Shown here piece by piece: positions 46,201-52,959 of a stretch of 64,000 nucleotides of DNA (positions within the stretch are counted from its first letter, which is position 1; each line of letters opens with the position of its first letter). A program made the translations under genes and the position numbers. The notes below the pieces were generated by a model. It searched no databases, was not told the DNA's origin, and was given only the letters and a program-made list of their open reading frames with translations. Source of the stretch: Siderastrea radians (Eukaryota > Cnidaria > Anthozoa > Scleractinia > Rhizangiidae); NCBI GenBank assembly GCA_964017195.1, contig OZ024898.1, positions 7,815,294-7,879,293 on the forward strand. The letters are read 5' to 3'.

Positions 46201-48624
46201 TTCCTTATTCTCTGGCCTCTCTACCAAAAAATATTATTGTGAAAAGTGTGACGAAATGTCCTTGATAGAAATTCGGCTAAACTACAGAATGCAGGGCCAC
46301 TTACACACATCTCCAAACGAGCTGGCTAGTTTGGCTTGTTTGCTCAATACCGAGCCAAACGAGCCACCACATATTTACACCAAACACTTAGCACCCAAAT
46401 AATTCAAGTTCTCGTTCTTTTTATCCACTAACGAGCCAAACGAGCCCCCACACATATACACCAACACGTACCGCTCAAATAATTCATTTCTCATTCTTTT
46501 CAAGCCACTGCTGAGTCAAACAAGCCACCAGATATATACATTTAATCCTCAAACAATTCATTCCTTGTTCTTTTCATCCACTGCCGAGCCAAACGAGCCA
46601 AACAAGCCACCACATATACACACTCAACACTTAACGCTCAGTTCATTTCTCGTTCTTTTCCTCCACTGTCGAGCCAAACGAGCCAAACGAGCCACCACGT
46701 ATATACACCCGACACTTAACATTCAAATAGTTCATTTCTCGTTCTTTTCCTCCACTGCCGAGCCAAACGAGCCACCAAATCTAAATGCCTTTAAAAATGG
46801 CCCTGTATCCTGTAGTTGCTCCAGAAATTCTCCACAGGATCTTTATAGGATCCTAATGGGATCTTGTAGGATCCTTAACCAGGATCTAAATAAGATCCAA
46901 TTTAAGTTCCTGTTTAGGCTCTTGTAGGATCATAAACAAGATCCTAAACAGCATCCTAAAACAGCATCCTATAAGATCTTCAGCAGGATCCTGAAATATT
47001 TTACAGGATCCTGAGTAGGATCCTACAAACATGGTTAGGATTATTGCCATTTGGGATCCTGGGTAGGATCCTGTGTGAACGTACAGGATCCTAGAGTATC
47101 CTGTAGGATCCTGTATAAGATTTTCACCAGGGATTAGGTGTTTAAATCAATTTTCAAAAATCAAGGGTTTCTTAAAATGAGGAAACTTGCCTCCAATCAC
47201 CAACTGGCCTCTCCCACTTGTACAAGCTGTAATGTCAATGTCCTGTGAAAAAATAATTATCTGCATATTAATTAAGAAACTATACTTGGAAAAGAAACTG
47301 CATGGTAACTAAGGAAAGTGGCTGTCATTATTTTCTGCCATTTTGGTTAAGGTTCTCAAGAAATCAGTCGTGAATCACAGCATATAAAAGTGCATTGAAG
47401 TAGCAACTATGGAATACATGGCCACTCTTGAAGTAGTGTTACTAATGTGGCTCGGCAGCTCTTCAGTGGAAGTATAAGATTAACAAGGCATGCAAGCCTG
47501 GTTTCAATATAAGAGTCTTAGGAATTGGCTGCTCCATGGTTCGTCAGTTGACTTAGTGGCTTATAGAAAGAGGAAGGTATATATTTTGGTGGCTTGGCGG
47601 ATCCGTGGCTCATCAGTCTCTGACTTGTGAGCCGCCGAGCTGCTTGAATGAGAAACTCTTGAGAAGTGGCCTTGTATTCTATAGTTTAGCTGCACTGAAT
47701 AACATAACTGTATTGCTAAAGAGTCTCCCTGGATACTGGGCAAATGGCATGCTACAATAAATTACTTCCAAGAAAAGCCGAAACACTGTTACACCCAGGT
47801 CCAATATTTTGATTTGTACTTCCAGTTGCTTTCCCCCAATGTTGCTTTGCTACCCAGACCATGTCCAAAACAATGAGTGACAACACTGAATGAGAAAGGA
47901 GGGGGGAGGTAGCTTGCCAGGGGGAATTTGCACCTGTTCAATTGCCTTATTATTACAGCAACTATTTTTCAGCCGTAAAGAAGGAGAAGCCAAATGCAGT
48001 CATTTCCTTATTGCCATTGATCCGACTACCTCGTCACTACGAGCACATTTTTATGGCCTATTGGTGGTCAGTAGGGCTGGGTTTGTCTGTACTTTCTACC
48101 ATTTGATGACCACAAAATACCCAAGATGCAGATAAAATAAAGTCATTTTCAGTCTCAAAAATCCTTTCCGTCACTGATAATTCTTAGTTGTCCACTGTTA
48201 TGGGAATAATTCAAACCAGGATTTAAATTCGCTTACGATTTGCCACGGGAAAATATCGGGGAATAGTTCACGAATTTGGTATCCTATATGCAAGATTACA
48301 CTAATAAAAGTTTAAGGGAGTTGGAGGGGCTAAATAGAGTTCATCTGTGCATAATTTATTTCAGCACAAGTTGAAACCCCCATTATTATAACAATCGTGA
48401 CCTTCCCGTGGGCTCACCCCAAGACAAAAACAATATCAATCATATATTCTAAATTAGCATACCTTGAGACCAGAGAAGGGTTGGTTGGTTCCCTGGTCCT
48501 TCAAAATTTCCTTGTCAAAGAAATTGAACCTACGCCACTACAAGAGACAATAAATCACTTTATGGTCGCATTTCGTGATACATTAACTGAACATTTTTGC
48601 AAAACAAACCTGTAGCAGTGCCAT
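7281..48624 (-). CDS. VPS11: VPS11, HOPS/CORVET core subunit with C-terminal RING-H2 (35 coding exons found, last exon missing)
   Basis: VPS11 scaffolds the HOPS and CORVET complexes that tether late endosomes and lysosomes before fusion. Coding exons, 5' to 3' on the minus strand: 48624-48610, 48537-48463, 47242-47191, 43815-43694, 42925-42872, 42091-42023, 41506-41409, 40549-40503, 39149-39055, 35881-35792, 34391-34340, 33341-33257, 32673-32609, 32249-32170, 31175-31096, 30565-30494, 29157-29079, 28537-28493, 27174-27073, 25795-25754, 24769-24702, 23637-23559, 22063-21949, 18609-18497, 18022-17939, 17417-17367, 16056-15968, 14988-14914, 14248-14157, 13155-13070, 12310-12263, 9758-9685, 8316-8221, 7893-7834, 7347-7281. 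They sum to 2616 nt, exactly 872 codons. The start MALLQ then WRRF-FFDKE matches animal VPS11. Residues 1 to about 340 are the beta-propeller (KGDITRDR, LFVVTTE, EKDTQTKLE), about 345-770 the helical solenoid (LLLNCYTKLKD, FDVETAIK, LCTDYRP, LAHNSTATL), and 774-798 a coiled coil. The RING-H2 follows at 807-845. Introns are GT-AG except 3 and 29. The final exon, about 40-70 residues in relatives, was not found. Confidence 0.95.
7405..7790 (+). repeat. Array of the CTACTGAGCAGTACTTTC repeat, plus orientation
   Basis: Four units with period near 105 bp, in the intron between VPS11 exons 34 and 35. Confidence 0.85.
7834..8316 (-). CDS. VPS11: VPS11 RING-H2 finger exons (33 and 34)
   Basis: Exons 8316-8221 and 7893-7834 encode the zinc-binding RING-H2 finger near the VPS11 C-terminus. 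In relatives it mediates contacts inside HOPS/CORVET and has reported ubiquitin-ligase activity. All eight ligands are visible: C807, C810, C823, H825, H828, C831, C842 and C845, spaced C-x2-C-x12-C-x-H-x2-H-x2-C-x10-C-x2-C. The intron between the two exons splits codon 830, giving isoleucine where human VPS11 has a non-ligand histidine, so zinc binding should be unaffected. A helix with KVLDIIRQQEQ follows in exon 35 (7347-7281). The roughly 330 bp intron holds CACGTG-containing repeats and no other gene. Confidence 0.93.
9004..9522. mobile_element. Foldback element, TTAAAGTGGTACTA ends, 519 bp
   Basis: Arms of about 230 bp in inverted orientation, from TTAAAGTGGTACTATGATC to GATCGTAGTACCACTTTAA, around a short centre near 9230-9290. 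In VPS11 intron 32. No coding frame. Confidence 0.85.
10491..10886. mobile_element. Foldback element GCTCAGTCTCCAGCCGTGAG
   Basis: Inverted arms of roughly 80 bp (CAGCCGTGAGTGTCTCGATG; CATCGAGACACTCACGGCTG). Direct flanking repeat ACTGGTGACCTGG at 10478-10490 and, with one change, at 10887-10899. In VPS11 intron 31. Confidence 0.75.
11037..11106 (+). repeat. ATT microsatellite
   Basis: About 23 ATT triplets. The isoleucine-rich reading frames over it are artefacts. A second run is at 11990-12033 and a third at 12130-12167. Confidence 0.95.
13336..13985. mobile_element. TA-flanked element made of a minisatellite
   Basis: The ends CAATGGAACTCCGATA and TATTAGGGTTCCAACTG are inverted repeats, flanked by TA on both sides, as for Tc1/mariner/pogo-type elements. 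Nearly the whole interior (about 13390-13980) is a tandem array of roughly 31 bp units (CCGTTATATAGGGGTTCGTTATACCGGGTCT). It lies within the U12-type intron of VPS11. Confidence 0.75.
13390..13980 (+). repeat. Minisatellite, unit about 31 bp, roughly 18 copies
   Basis: Alternating half units of CGTTATATAGGGGTT and CGTTATACCGGGTCTC. It is AT-biased with small substitutions between copies. Confidence 0.9.
14380..14641. mobile_element. Foldback element GGCTACGTTTACACGGGACC
   Basis: Inverted ends GGCTACGTTTACACGGGACC and GGTCCCGTGTAAACATAGCC. The interior is repeats of GGACCGGTTCC and AACGGATCCA. The flanks TAA/TCA are compatible with a decayed 3 bp duplication. Confidence 0.7.
15160..15235 (-). 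mobile_element. SINE 3' tail, continuation of the copy at 15755
   Basis: The minus strand reads GTCTATAACTACGGTGGTC and so on to a cnidarian SINE tail with repeated ATATTCAT. It joins the head part if 15236-15618 and one TATAGAC are removed. Confidence 0.6.
15236..15618. mobile_element. ATCGAT-rich foldback element inserted in a SINE
   Basis: The ends CAGGACCTGAACAATCGATG and CATCGATTGTTCAGGTCCTG are inverted copies, and the interior is almost entirely CATCGATTG-type units in both orientations. It is flanked by the perfect 7 bp duplication TATAGAC (15229-15235, 15619-15625). It can form extensive hairpins and has no coding frame. Confidence 0.85.
15619..15755 (-). mobile_element. tRNA-derived SINE on the minus strand, head part
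   Basis: Reading the minus strand, GGCTTGATAGCTCATTTGGG is the A box region and GAGTTCGAATCCCGT the B box, with a tRNA-like spacing of about 45 nt and no intact cloverleaf 3' end. The body continues to TGTGTCTATA, where the ATCGAT element is inserted, and resumes at 15228 down to about 15160 with a GATGAATATATGAATATC tail. Confidence 0.7.
16190..16391 (+). repeat. Minisatellite, unit about 27 bp, left part
   Basis: Units like CCAAGCGCGGGAAAATACGT followed by AACCGGTA. The array resumes at 16768 after an inserted foldback element. Confidence 0.9.
16392..16767. mobile_element. Harbinger-like foldback element inserted in a minisatellite
   Basis: Ends AGCCCCAGCTAAACGATCAA and TTGATCGTTTAGCCAGGGCT with the 3 bp duplication TAA (16389-16391, 16768-16770). 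PIF/Harbinger elements duplicate TWA. Removing the element and one TAA restores a normal repeat unit across the join. Confidence 0.85.
16768..17050 (+). repeat. Minisatellite, unit about 27 bp, right part
   Basis: Same unit as 16190-16391, with about ten copies. A G-rich run (17060-17100) follows. Confidence 0.9.
19101..19364 (+). pseudogene. LINE ORF2 C-terminal fragment
   Basis: The frame reads RRIPEELLATS, IGRPHSRYRDVRKGDTKALD and NWERLAECCRSW. It resembles the RPxGRP-RYKDV-KRD-KA-WE tail seen downstream of RT in non-LTR elements of marine invertebrates. It is truncated, lies in VPS11 intron 23, and has no RT core nearby. Confidence 0.6.
19886..20007. mobile_element. Short foldback element, GGGGTAAATTTAATAAAAC
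   Basis: Arms of about 45 bp (ACATTTACAAGTGTAATTTA) around a short loop at 19935-19955. In VPS11 intron 23. Confidence 0.7.
20487..20655 (+). mobile_element. tRNA-derived SINE head and body, separated from its tail
   Basis: The A box is TGGCGCAGTGGTGAGAGC (20494) and the B box GGTTCGATTCC (20538). The body ends CCCCTCAAAAACCAA. The usual tail (AAACCAACATTTCCAAATTC) reappears only at 21058, so about 400 bp including an ATCGAT-rich element appear inserted in between. It lies in VPS11 intron 23. Confidence 0.75.
20877..21052 (+). repeat. ATCGATTG-rich repeat block, related to the element at 15236
   Basis: Dense CATCGATTG / CAATCGATG units with an outer ACCTGATGG and CCAGGCCGG. It resembles the 15236-15618 element but with weaker ends, so it may be an older copy. 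Confidence 0.55.
21056..21175 (+). mobile_element. SINE 3' tail, displaced part of the copy at 20487
   Basis: The tail motif CCAACATTTCCAAATTCC, then an ATTT-rich end. The matching head is at 20487-20655. Confidence 0.5.
21361..21570. mobile_element. Foldback element, GCGTAGC ends
   Basis: Arms CTTTCCGTAGGTTTTCCGCC and GGCGGAAAACCCTACGGAAA with a second inverted pair GGGGCGAGCGCAAAAAA. A shorter relative is at 194-303. Confidence 0.7.
22530..22945. mobile_element. Foldback element, TTAAAGGAGAAGGTCACTCC ends
   Basis: Inverted arms of about 170 bp bounded by TTAA on both sides. The interior has CACTGCGCGCCGC-type sequence. In VPS11 intron 22. Confidence 0.85.
24080..24209. mobile_element. Short foldback element, GGTTCAAACGTCGAACTTTA
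   Basis: Inverted ends GGCCCGGTTCAAACGTCGAA and TTCGACGTTTGAACCGGCTC around a T-rich centre. In VPS11 intron 21. Confidence 0.65.
26315..26980. mobile_element. Foldback element with a second foldback element inside
   Basis: Outer arms AAGACCTTGCAACCACAGA through GGGTTTCTCAGTCA (26315-26358) and inverted at 26936-26980. The inner element has its own, different ends. In VPS11 intron 19. Confidence 0.65.
26458..26697. mobile_element. Inner foldback element, AAAGTCCCGGTA ends
   Basis: Inverted ends GGGGCCCGCTTCTCAAAAGT and the complement GTGCCCGTTGCTCGAAAGTC. About 240 bp, nested in the 26315-26980 element. Confidence 0.7.
28095..28305. mobile_element. Foldback element, GGAATCCAAAAAGGAAAA family
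   Basis: Arms GGAATCCAAAAAGGAAAATG with AGAGATAATT, inverted on the right. The same motifs recur at 40245-40360, a second copy of the family. In VPS11 intron 18. Confidence 0.6.
29855..30300 (+). mobile_element. tRNA-derived SINE interrupted by a foldback element
   Basis: The same family as the SINE at 20487 (GATGGCACAGGGGGTGAGA, CTTGCTCCGAGAGCTTTTTC). Its body stops at 30001 and resumes at 30214, split by the 212 bp foldback element. Removing that element and one 9 bp duplication restores the SINE body CCTTCTCCTCAACAACCCAA. Confidence 0.75.
30002..30213. mobile_element. Foldback (MITE) element, 212 bp, 9 bp target duplication
   Basis: Perfect 20 bp terminal inverted repeats TAGACTGCGAGCAGTCTCTC, flanked by the direct 9 bp repeat CCTTCTCCT (29993-30001 and 30214-30222). 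A 9 bp duplication suggests mobilisation by a Mutator-like transposase. It has no coding capacity. Confidence 0.85.
31241..31300 (+). repeat. AAT microsatellite
   Basis: About 20 AAT triplets in VPS11 intron 14. Confidence 0.95.
32906..33090 (+). repeat. Minisatellite, unit 44 bp, four copies
   Basis: Units AAAGTGAGTTATAAAGTGAG plus TTTACAGAAATACTTTCTTT, nearly identical. In VPS11 intron 12. Confidence 0.9.
33415..33807. mobile_element. Foldback element, AGGGGTATAGAATG ends
   Basis: AGGGGTATAGAATG at the left, CATTCTATACCCCT at the right. The interior is rich in CTTGGAATCT / AGTCTCG direct and inverted motifs. In VPS11 intron 11. Confidence 0.6.
34485..35137. mobile_element. Foldback element, TTAAGGTGATTCCAT ends
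   Basis: TTAAGGTGATTCCAT at the left and ATGGAATCACCTTAA at the right. The interior has the GC-rich alternating run GCGCGCGCTCGTGCGCGCGC. In VPS11 intron 10. TTAA could be the duplicated target. Confidence 0.75.
36367..38961. mobile_element. Outer foldback element, TA-flanked, interrupted by a second element
   Basis: Inverted ends TAGTCAAAGTCGGTCAGGCG and the complement of CAGTCAAAGCCGGTCAGGCG, matching for about 150 bp (ATTCAATAATCC-rich). Flanked by TA. The interior holds the 1.9 kb inner foldback element. In VPS11 intron 9. Confidence 0.75.
36698..38615. mobile_element. Large foldback element, 1.9 kb, arms about 850-900 bp
   Basis: Ends TTAAGGTGGCTCGATCGGGT and ACTCGATCGAGCCACCTTAA. The arms are inverted copies from 36698 to about 37600 and about 37700 to 38615. 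The centre is a short direct repeat (CTTACTGCTAACC type). There is no transposase frame, and the family of ends starting TTAAGGTG recurs at 34485. Confidence 0.85.
40105..40365. mobile_element. Second copy of the GGAATCCAAAAA foldback family
   Basis: Contains GGAATCCAAAAAGAAAATTG and its inverted copy CAATTTTCTTTTTGGATTCC, plus TTTCTTAAGGACAGCACC shared in inverted orientation with 28360-28440. Confidence 0.6.
41058..41375 (+). mobile_element. tRNA-derived SINE, about 300 bp
   Basis: It starts with an A box-like GGTGTAGTGGTAAGTGCATT and a degenerate B box (GGTTGGTGGTATGACGCC) with tRNA spacing. A conserved body follows (CCTTAGACAAGAAACTTTACC, AGGTGTATAAATGGGTACCG), seen in SINEs of many marine animals. 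It abuts VPS11 exon 7 on the intron side. Confidence 0.75.
41575..41665 (+). repeat. Single unit of the ~105 bp dispersed repeat
   Basis: TTCTAACTTTTGAGTCTGTG, GATGAAACTATATG and CAGCAGTACTTTCA, within VPS11 intron 6. Confidence 0.6.
43875..44164. mobile_element. Harbinger-like foldback element, TTA duplication
   Basis: Inverted ends AGCCTGGTTCTCATATGCC, extending over about 65 bp. Flanked by TTA (43872-43874, 44165-44167). It lies just 24 bp from the left end of the Penelope-like insertion. Confidence 0.8.
44401..45230 (-). pseudogene. Penelope-like RT thumb plus GIY-YIG endonuclease, minus copy
   Basis: An open frame of about 275 codons homologous to the C-terminal half of Penelope-like ORFs. 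It has the RT region (FLDVLI, TSVYRKKTFTG, LIRTLVDRTYEIN), a linker, then GIY-YIG motifs (VVYKCSCAGCNACYIGET) and a C-terminal CATTSFQLKIKES block. It ends in TAA. The catalytic RT palm (YxDD) is absent, so the copy is 5'-truncated. The open frame upstream of about 45230 is an antisense reading of the other copy and not real protein. Confidence 0.8.
45217..45870 (+). pseudogene. Penelope-like RT thumb plus GIY-YIG endonuclease, plus copy
   Basis: The same protein as the minus copy but starting about 50 codons later, at the YKIN position. It differs by single substitutions (for example the first Cys of the GIY-YIG CSC motif is Phe: YKFSCAGCNACYIGET). Both the missing RT palm and the altered cysteine indicate an inactive copy. 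Confidence 0.8.
45980..46007 (+). ncRNA. Hammerhead-like core in the Penelope-like 3' flank (degenerate)
   Basis: CTGAGGA is followed by hairpin GGCATC-AGG-GATGCC and then GAAAC. This order, CUGANGA, stem II, GAAA, is that of hammerhead ribozyme cores known in Penelope-like elements. One extra T precedes stem II, and no convincing stems I and III are seen. The minus-strand copy (44277-44304) reads AAAAC instead of GAAAC, which would abolish it. Confidence 0.35.
46330..46790 (+). repeat. Tandem array, unit about 80-95 bp (GAGCCAAACGAGCCACCA)
   Basis: Five to six diverged units: CCGAGCCAAACGAGCCACC, ACATATATACACC, then CAAATAATTCATTTCTCGTT. In VPS11 intron 3, right of the Penelope-like element. 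Confidence 0.85.
46795..47130 (+). repeat. GGATCC-rich array
   Basis: More than fifteen irregularly spaced TAGGATCCT / AAGATCC motifs. The palindromic core allows hairpins throughout. No clear termini. Confidence 0.75.
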
Positions 48625-48931
48625 AGCACGGAAACTCTGTCTCTAAACCGTCACAATTTTCACGTTCCCCTTTCGGTTCTATTCCGGCATTTTGTATTTC
48701 CGACAACCAAAAGGTATTGTGGGTAAGGTAAGTTTAAGCACCATATTTGGAACATTTGATTGACAGGTTGCGTAATTTTGGTGAAGTCACGCAAAGCACG
48801 CGCAGACGAACCACAGAAGGAGCGGCCATTTTCTTTTGTTCTCTAGCACTTCATAATCTAAACGACGTGGAAGCTAGTCATCGTAATTTGCGGAGTTTTT
48901 AGTGGCGTAGACTATTACATTCCTGTGGGGC
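48625..48931. promoter_or_regulatory. Bidirectional promoter region between VPS11 and YTHDF
   Basis: Only 307 bp separate the divergent start codons of VPS11 (48624, minus) and the YTHDF gene (48932, plus), so both 5' UTRs and core promoters must lie here or overlap it. It contains no obvious TATA box and no mobile element, unlike almost all neighbouring spacer. This fits a TATA-less housekeeping promoter shared by two broadly expressed genes. The exact start sites cannot be seen. Confidence 0.65.
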
Positions 48932-51900
48932 ATGTCAGCGACTATCGACCAGGTAAAATTTTCGATTCTCTGTGTGTCTTTTTCGCCGATTATGTGCCGG
49001 CGAAAGCAACAACGACTAATTCTATTCTAATTTCCTTTTGCATTCCACGATTCGCGTTCCTCGTGTATTCACAGCGACCCAAGGATCACAGTGGAAAAGG
49101 TATATTATTTGCCTTTTTACAGCATCATTTTAGCGGGAAAACAACTTTTTTTTGTCCAATAATCACCCAGTTTAACACAATTTTAATATATTTCAGGGTA
49201 TGCGAATAAGAACGGAGAATTACAAAATGTGGCTGCCGAAGACCTCGATCGATACCTTCATCCGGGGACGAAACAGGTGAGCTTTCTTGAATATTTGCTT
49301 TGGAAACACGTCCTTCTTCGATCATTTGCGCTTTTATTGCATTTCCACGTAAACTGTTAACCTCAAGGCTATTTTCGCTAACTGTTGCCATGTTTTAATA
49401 TCTTTTCCCCCCTCACGGCAACATCATGGCGTCTTGGCGAAATGGCATTCGTTCGTCGCCGATTTCCATAATTCGTGTTTAGGGCAACGACAAGCAGTTG
49501 AACTCTCAACAAGTAAACACGAGCTTGCCAAGCCAATTAACGGACACTTATTTGCCACCATTTTACCCGAGTACAACGACTGGATCGAACACTGGACTGC
49601 CGCCGATGCCTTTTCCATATCTGAACGCGGCGGGAATTAGCGATGGCACTTGGTCCACCGGCGTGCCTTCGTTGAATCCCAATACGCTATTTCCATCTTC
49701 GGGTTTCAGTGCGGTCGGAAATGGCGAACAGCTATTACAAGATCAGATGTTTAATCACAATGCGGGAGTTGCAGTTTCCACAAATGCTTATCTAAGCAGT
49801 TTGGGTCACAGTTCCCAGGGAGCCCCAGCTTTGTATTTCCCAGGGACTTCCACGGACATCTCATGGGGGGAGCAAACACAAGCAACTGGACCAGCATTGC
49901 TGCCAAATTTTTACCAACCACCACCCCCTCCAACTTCGGAACACGGGGCATTGAACCCGATTGGAGTGGACATTGATTCTTTGAAAGATAAGGAGTTTGG
50001 TTCTGCAGGAAATGTGGAAAATGCACTTTCTAGTTTGGCTCTTGGCGTGGATGACAAAGGAAGCGAAGGGTTGAATGATAAGAGCAAGTTGTCTTCTCAG
50101 GTGACTAGCGCATCAAATGTTAGTGCTTCTGAGACAAAACCAAAATCTTGGGCTGCGATTGCCAGTCAACCAGCTAAGCCCAAACCAAAACTGCCACCAC
50201 CAAAACCAAAACTGCCGCCTCCACCCACTTCACAACAAGCTGTGGCATCTTCCAAAGTGGAAACTGGAGCATGGGGAAATGCTGTGAAAGCTGGAGCTAC
50301 TAAGCCTGCTATTGGTCGTGGCACAAGGCCACGTCCTAATACTGCAGGAACTGTTGTGTCTGGAAATCCTGGACCTTCAAATCCGCCCGTGACCCCTTCA
50401 GAGTCAATTCCAATTCTTGAGAAATTGAAGGCCAAGAACTGCTACAATCCAAAGGAATTCAATCTCATTCAGAAAAATGCTCGCTTTTTCATTATCAAAA
50501 GCTACAGCGAGGACGATATTCATCGTTCGATCAAATACAGCGTCTGGACGAGCACTGAGCATGGGAACAGGCGACTGAATGAGGCTTTTAAGGAACAACA
50601 GTCTCATAGTGCTCCTACTTATCTTCTCTTCAGTGTCAATGGGAGTGGACACTTCTGTGGCATTGCAATGATGATGTCTGAAGTCGATTTGGAGATTGAG
50701 ACTGGAATTTGGTCTCAGGACAAGTGGAAGGGAAAGTTTGAGGTCAAATGGTTCTATGTCAAGGATGTGCCTAACAATGCGTTGCGTCACATTCGCTTGG
50801 AAAACAATGACAACAAACCTGTGACGAATTCTCGTGATACTCAGGAAGTGCCACCTGAAAAGGGAAAACAGGTTCTGAAGATCATTCATTCTTACAAGCA
50901 CCAGACGTCAATCTTTGATGACTTTGCTCATTATGAGAAACGTCAGGATGAGGAATTCAAGAAGGTGAGATTTACTTGAAATTAGTGTAAGATGCACAAC
51001 CAAATGTTGCAATAATATTGAAAAAAAAACTCTAGAAACTCTTGAAAACTCTTAGTTGATACTTGTGCAATAGAAGTTGTATAAATTAAATTTAAAAATT
51101 GTGAGGAAAATCAGAAGATATGTGAAGTTAGCAAGTTAAATGGGTAATGAATTGGGTTTTTTAATATCAAAAATGGTTAAATTTATCTGTAGTTATCTTC
51201 ATTATGTGTAAGCATATTTTGACCACCTAGGGACTCATTTGGCATATTCACCAAGTTCCAGTTTGGAGACAATCAAAAGAAACAGCACAGTAGCTTTCAT
51301 TTGAGTACTTAATAATTTCGTCCACAGACCCTGACAACTTTTTCAAACAGAATGAAATTGAGGTTCAACAAAGAAAGCCGCGTGTTACAAAGTAAAGTTT
51401 GGAAGTTCATAGCTAATGAGATCCACAGTCCCCAGTTGGCTGTGAACTTATGCATTTCAAGGTTGAAAGAAAAAAGCACAATTTAGGGTTTGTGTGGAGT
51501 GTTTAAATATTGGATTAAACTAAAAAACTGGTTCATGTATAGATTTGCCATGCTAAATTTAGTAAATAAGATTAGGTTTCTTAGAGGTCTGATTCAAACT
51601 AGAGGAAATATAATGATTCAAAAATTGCAGTTTTTCAAAGAATTGTTTGGCGCATGGACTGTTTATGCCCACAGGCCATACGTTACTTTGTAAAAAGGGC
51701 AATATTCAAATTTCTATTTCCTTGAGTTTGAATCAGATTGCTATGAAACAGCATTTTTTCTAAATTCAGTATGGCAAATCTATGAATGAACCCAGTGTTG
51801 TGTTTCGCCAAGTGTTTGAAGAAATCATGCTAAACACAAACCGTGCTATCCTACAGACACCCCAGGATGGCAAGGAAGTTTTTTCACTTACGAAAAGGCA

Positions 51901-52567
51901 GTTCTTTCGAAAGAAATTATTATTTCCTCCATTTCTTGGGCGATATCTCAAGTCAAAGGATATGGGTTGATGGTTTAGCAGAAGAGAAATAATCAGAGCT
52001 TGAGATTGTTCATATCCCATGGGATGATGTGCCCCAAAAAGCCTTCCACTTCTGCAAGGAGTCAATACCTATATCGGTTGTTTTAGTGCTGTATTTTGAG
52101 TTTGTATTGGAAATGCTAAAGGTTGACAATTCAAATGTTGAAAGCTTTAGAGGTAGTTTCCTGTGAAAATGTCTATTATGCTGTTTAAGATGGTTTATAC
52201 TTTTGAGACTAGATGAAATACATGAACTTTAAAGGGACAGCTACTGAGCGGTACTTTCATGTTAAACACTTGTTACGCTCTACAAGATGGTCTAACTTTC
52301 GAGTCTGTGGATGAAATTCCTTAGTGTGACTGTTACAATGAAAGCTACAGAACAGTTCTTTCCTTTATCTCAGTTTGTTGTGCTGTACATAATGGTTCCA
52401 ACGTTTTTGTAGCCTGTGGATGAATCATAACTTAAAGTAAAATTTTTGTAATATCCCATATGCTGGATTGATAAGGACAGGCGTAAAGAAAAGTGATAGA
52501 ATTAAGATGAGTTTGTTTTTCCTTTCAACAGGGAGGCAAGAAAGTAGTTGGCGTGAAAGCACCATGA
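48932..52567 (+). CDS. YTHDF: YTHDF-family N6-methyladenosine reader (5 coding exons, complete)
   Basis: Cytoplasmic YTHDF proteins bind m6A in mRNA and steer its translation and decay. Coding exons are 48932-48952, 49075-49099, 49197-49276, 49483-50964 and 52532-52567. All have GT-AG introns and consistent phases, giving 547 residues ending KKVVGVKAP. The first exon encodes MSATIDQ. The N-terminal 350 residues are low complexity, rich in Pro, Ser, Asn and Gln with KPKPKLPPP repeats, as in the disordered half of YTHDF proteins. The YTH domain spans about residues 352-525 ([59 protein letters not shown]). The m6A-cage tryptophans are W397, W452 and W457, equivalent to W411, W465 and W470 of human YTHDF1. 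It appears to be a single pre-duplication type, so no DF1/2/3 number is assigned. The last intron carries units of a coral repeat. Confidence 0.95.
52140..52430 (+). repeat. Array of the ~105 bp dispersed repeat in the last YTHDF intron
   Basis: About three diverged units (GCTACTGAGCGGTACTTTCA, TTTCGAGTCTGTGGATGAAA). A further partial unit is at 51280-51340. Confidence 0.75.
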
Positions 52568-52950
52568 AAGACAGCTACACAGCACATGGAATTGTCATCC
52601 AGTGAAAAATGTCGACTGAACTTTGTCTTTATATTATTCATTACAAGTTGGGTGAAGGAACCCATAGAGGATCACTGAATGGAGGATTTTAGTCATTCAA
52701 TCAGTGATTTATTATTCGTATAATCTTGGCATTGGGAATAGAAAATCGCCAGCATAGACTTAAGTGATGTACTCTCTGGAAAGCTAACAATGGCAGTGTT
52801 TTTGTTCTTGATTTTTCGGTGGCAATGCTCAGTTAAACCTGTAGATTTTTATTCCTCTAGTAGACCAGAGTCTGAAAAGTGCATCTTGCCAATGACTTGC
52901 TACGTATAGCAGCTATCATTTCAAGTTTGTTTAGAAGGGGTTCCATTCAC

Positions 52951-52956
52951 AATAAA
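52951..52956 (+). terminator. Candidate poly(A) signal of the YTHDF gene
   Basis: AATAAA lies about 385 bp after the stop codon, in a stretch with no recognised repeat. It is the first canonical hexamer I noticed in the 3' region. Cleavage was not shown. Confidence 0.4.
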
Positions 52957-52959
52957 CAA

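Larger units (their letters stand above)
43816..47190 (-). other. VPS11 intron 3, GC-AG type
   Basis: The donor reads GGAG then GCAAGT and the acceptor TTTCAACAG. Splitting the codon as G plus AT restores VIGD-SSGSVHF, which matches VFGD-MEGQIW of human VPS11. No GT donor near exon 3 gives an open frame. The intron carries a Harbinger-like foldback element, the palindromic Penelope-like element, an 80 bp-unit tandem array and a GGATCC-rich array. Confidence 0.8.

Noticed and set aside
50166..50901. Minus-strand open frames across the YTHDF exon
   Set aside because: Shadows of the strongly supported plus-strand YTH coding exon.
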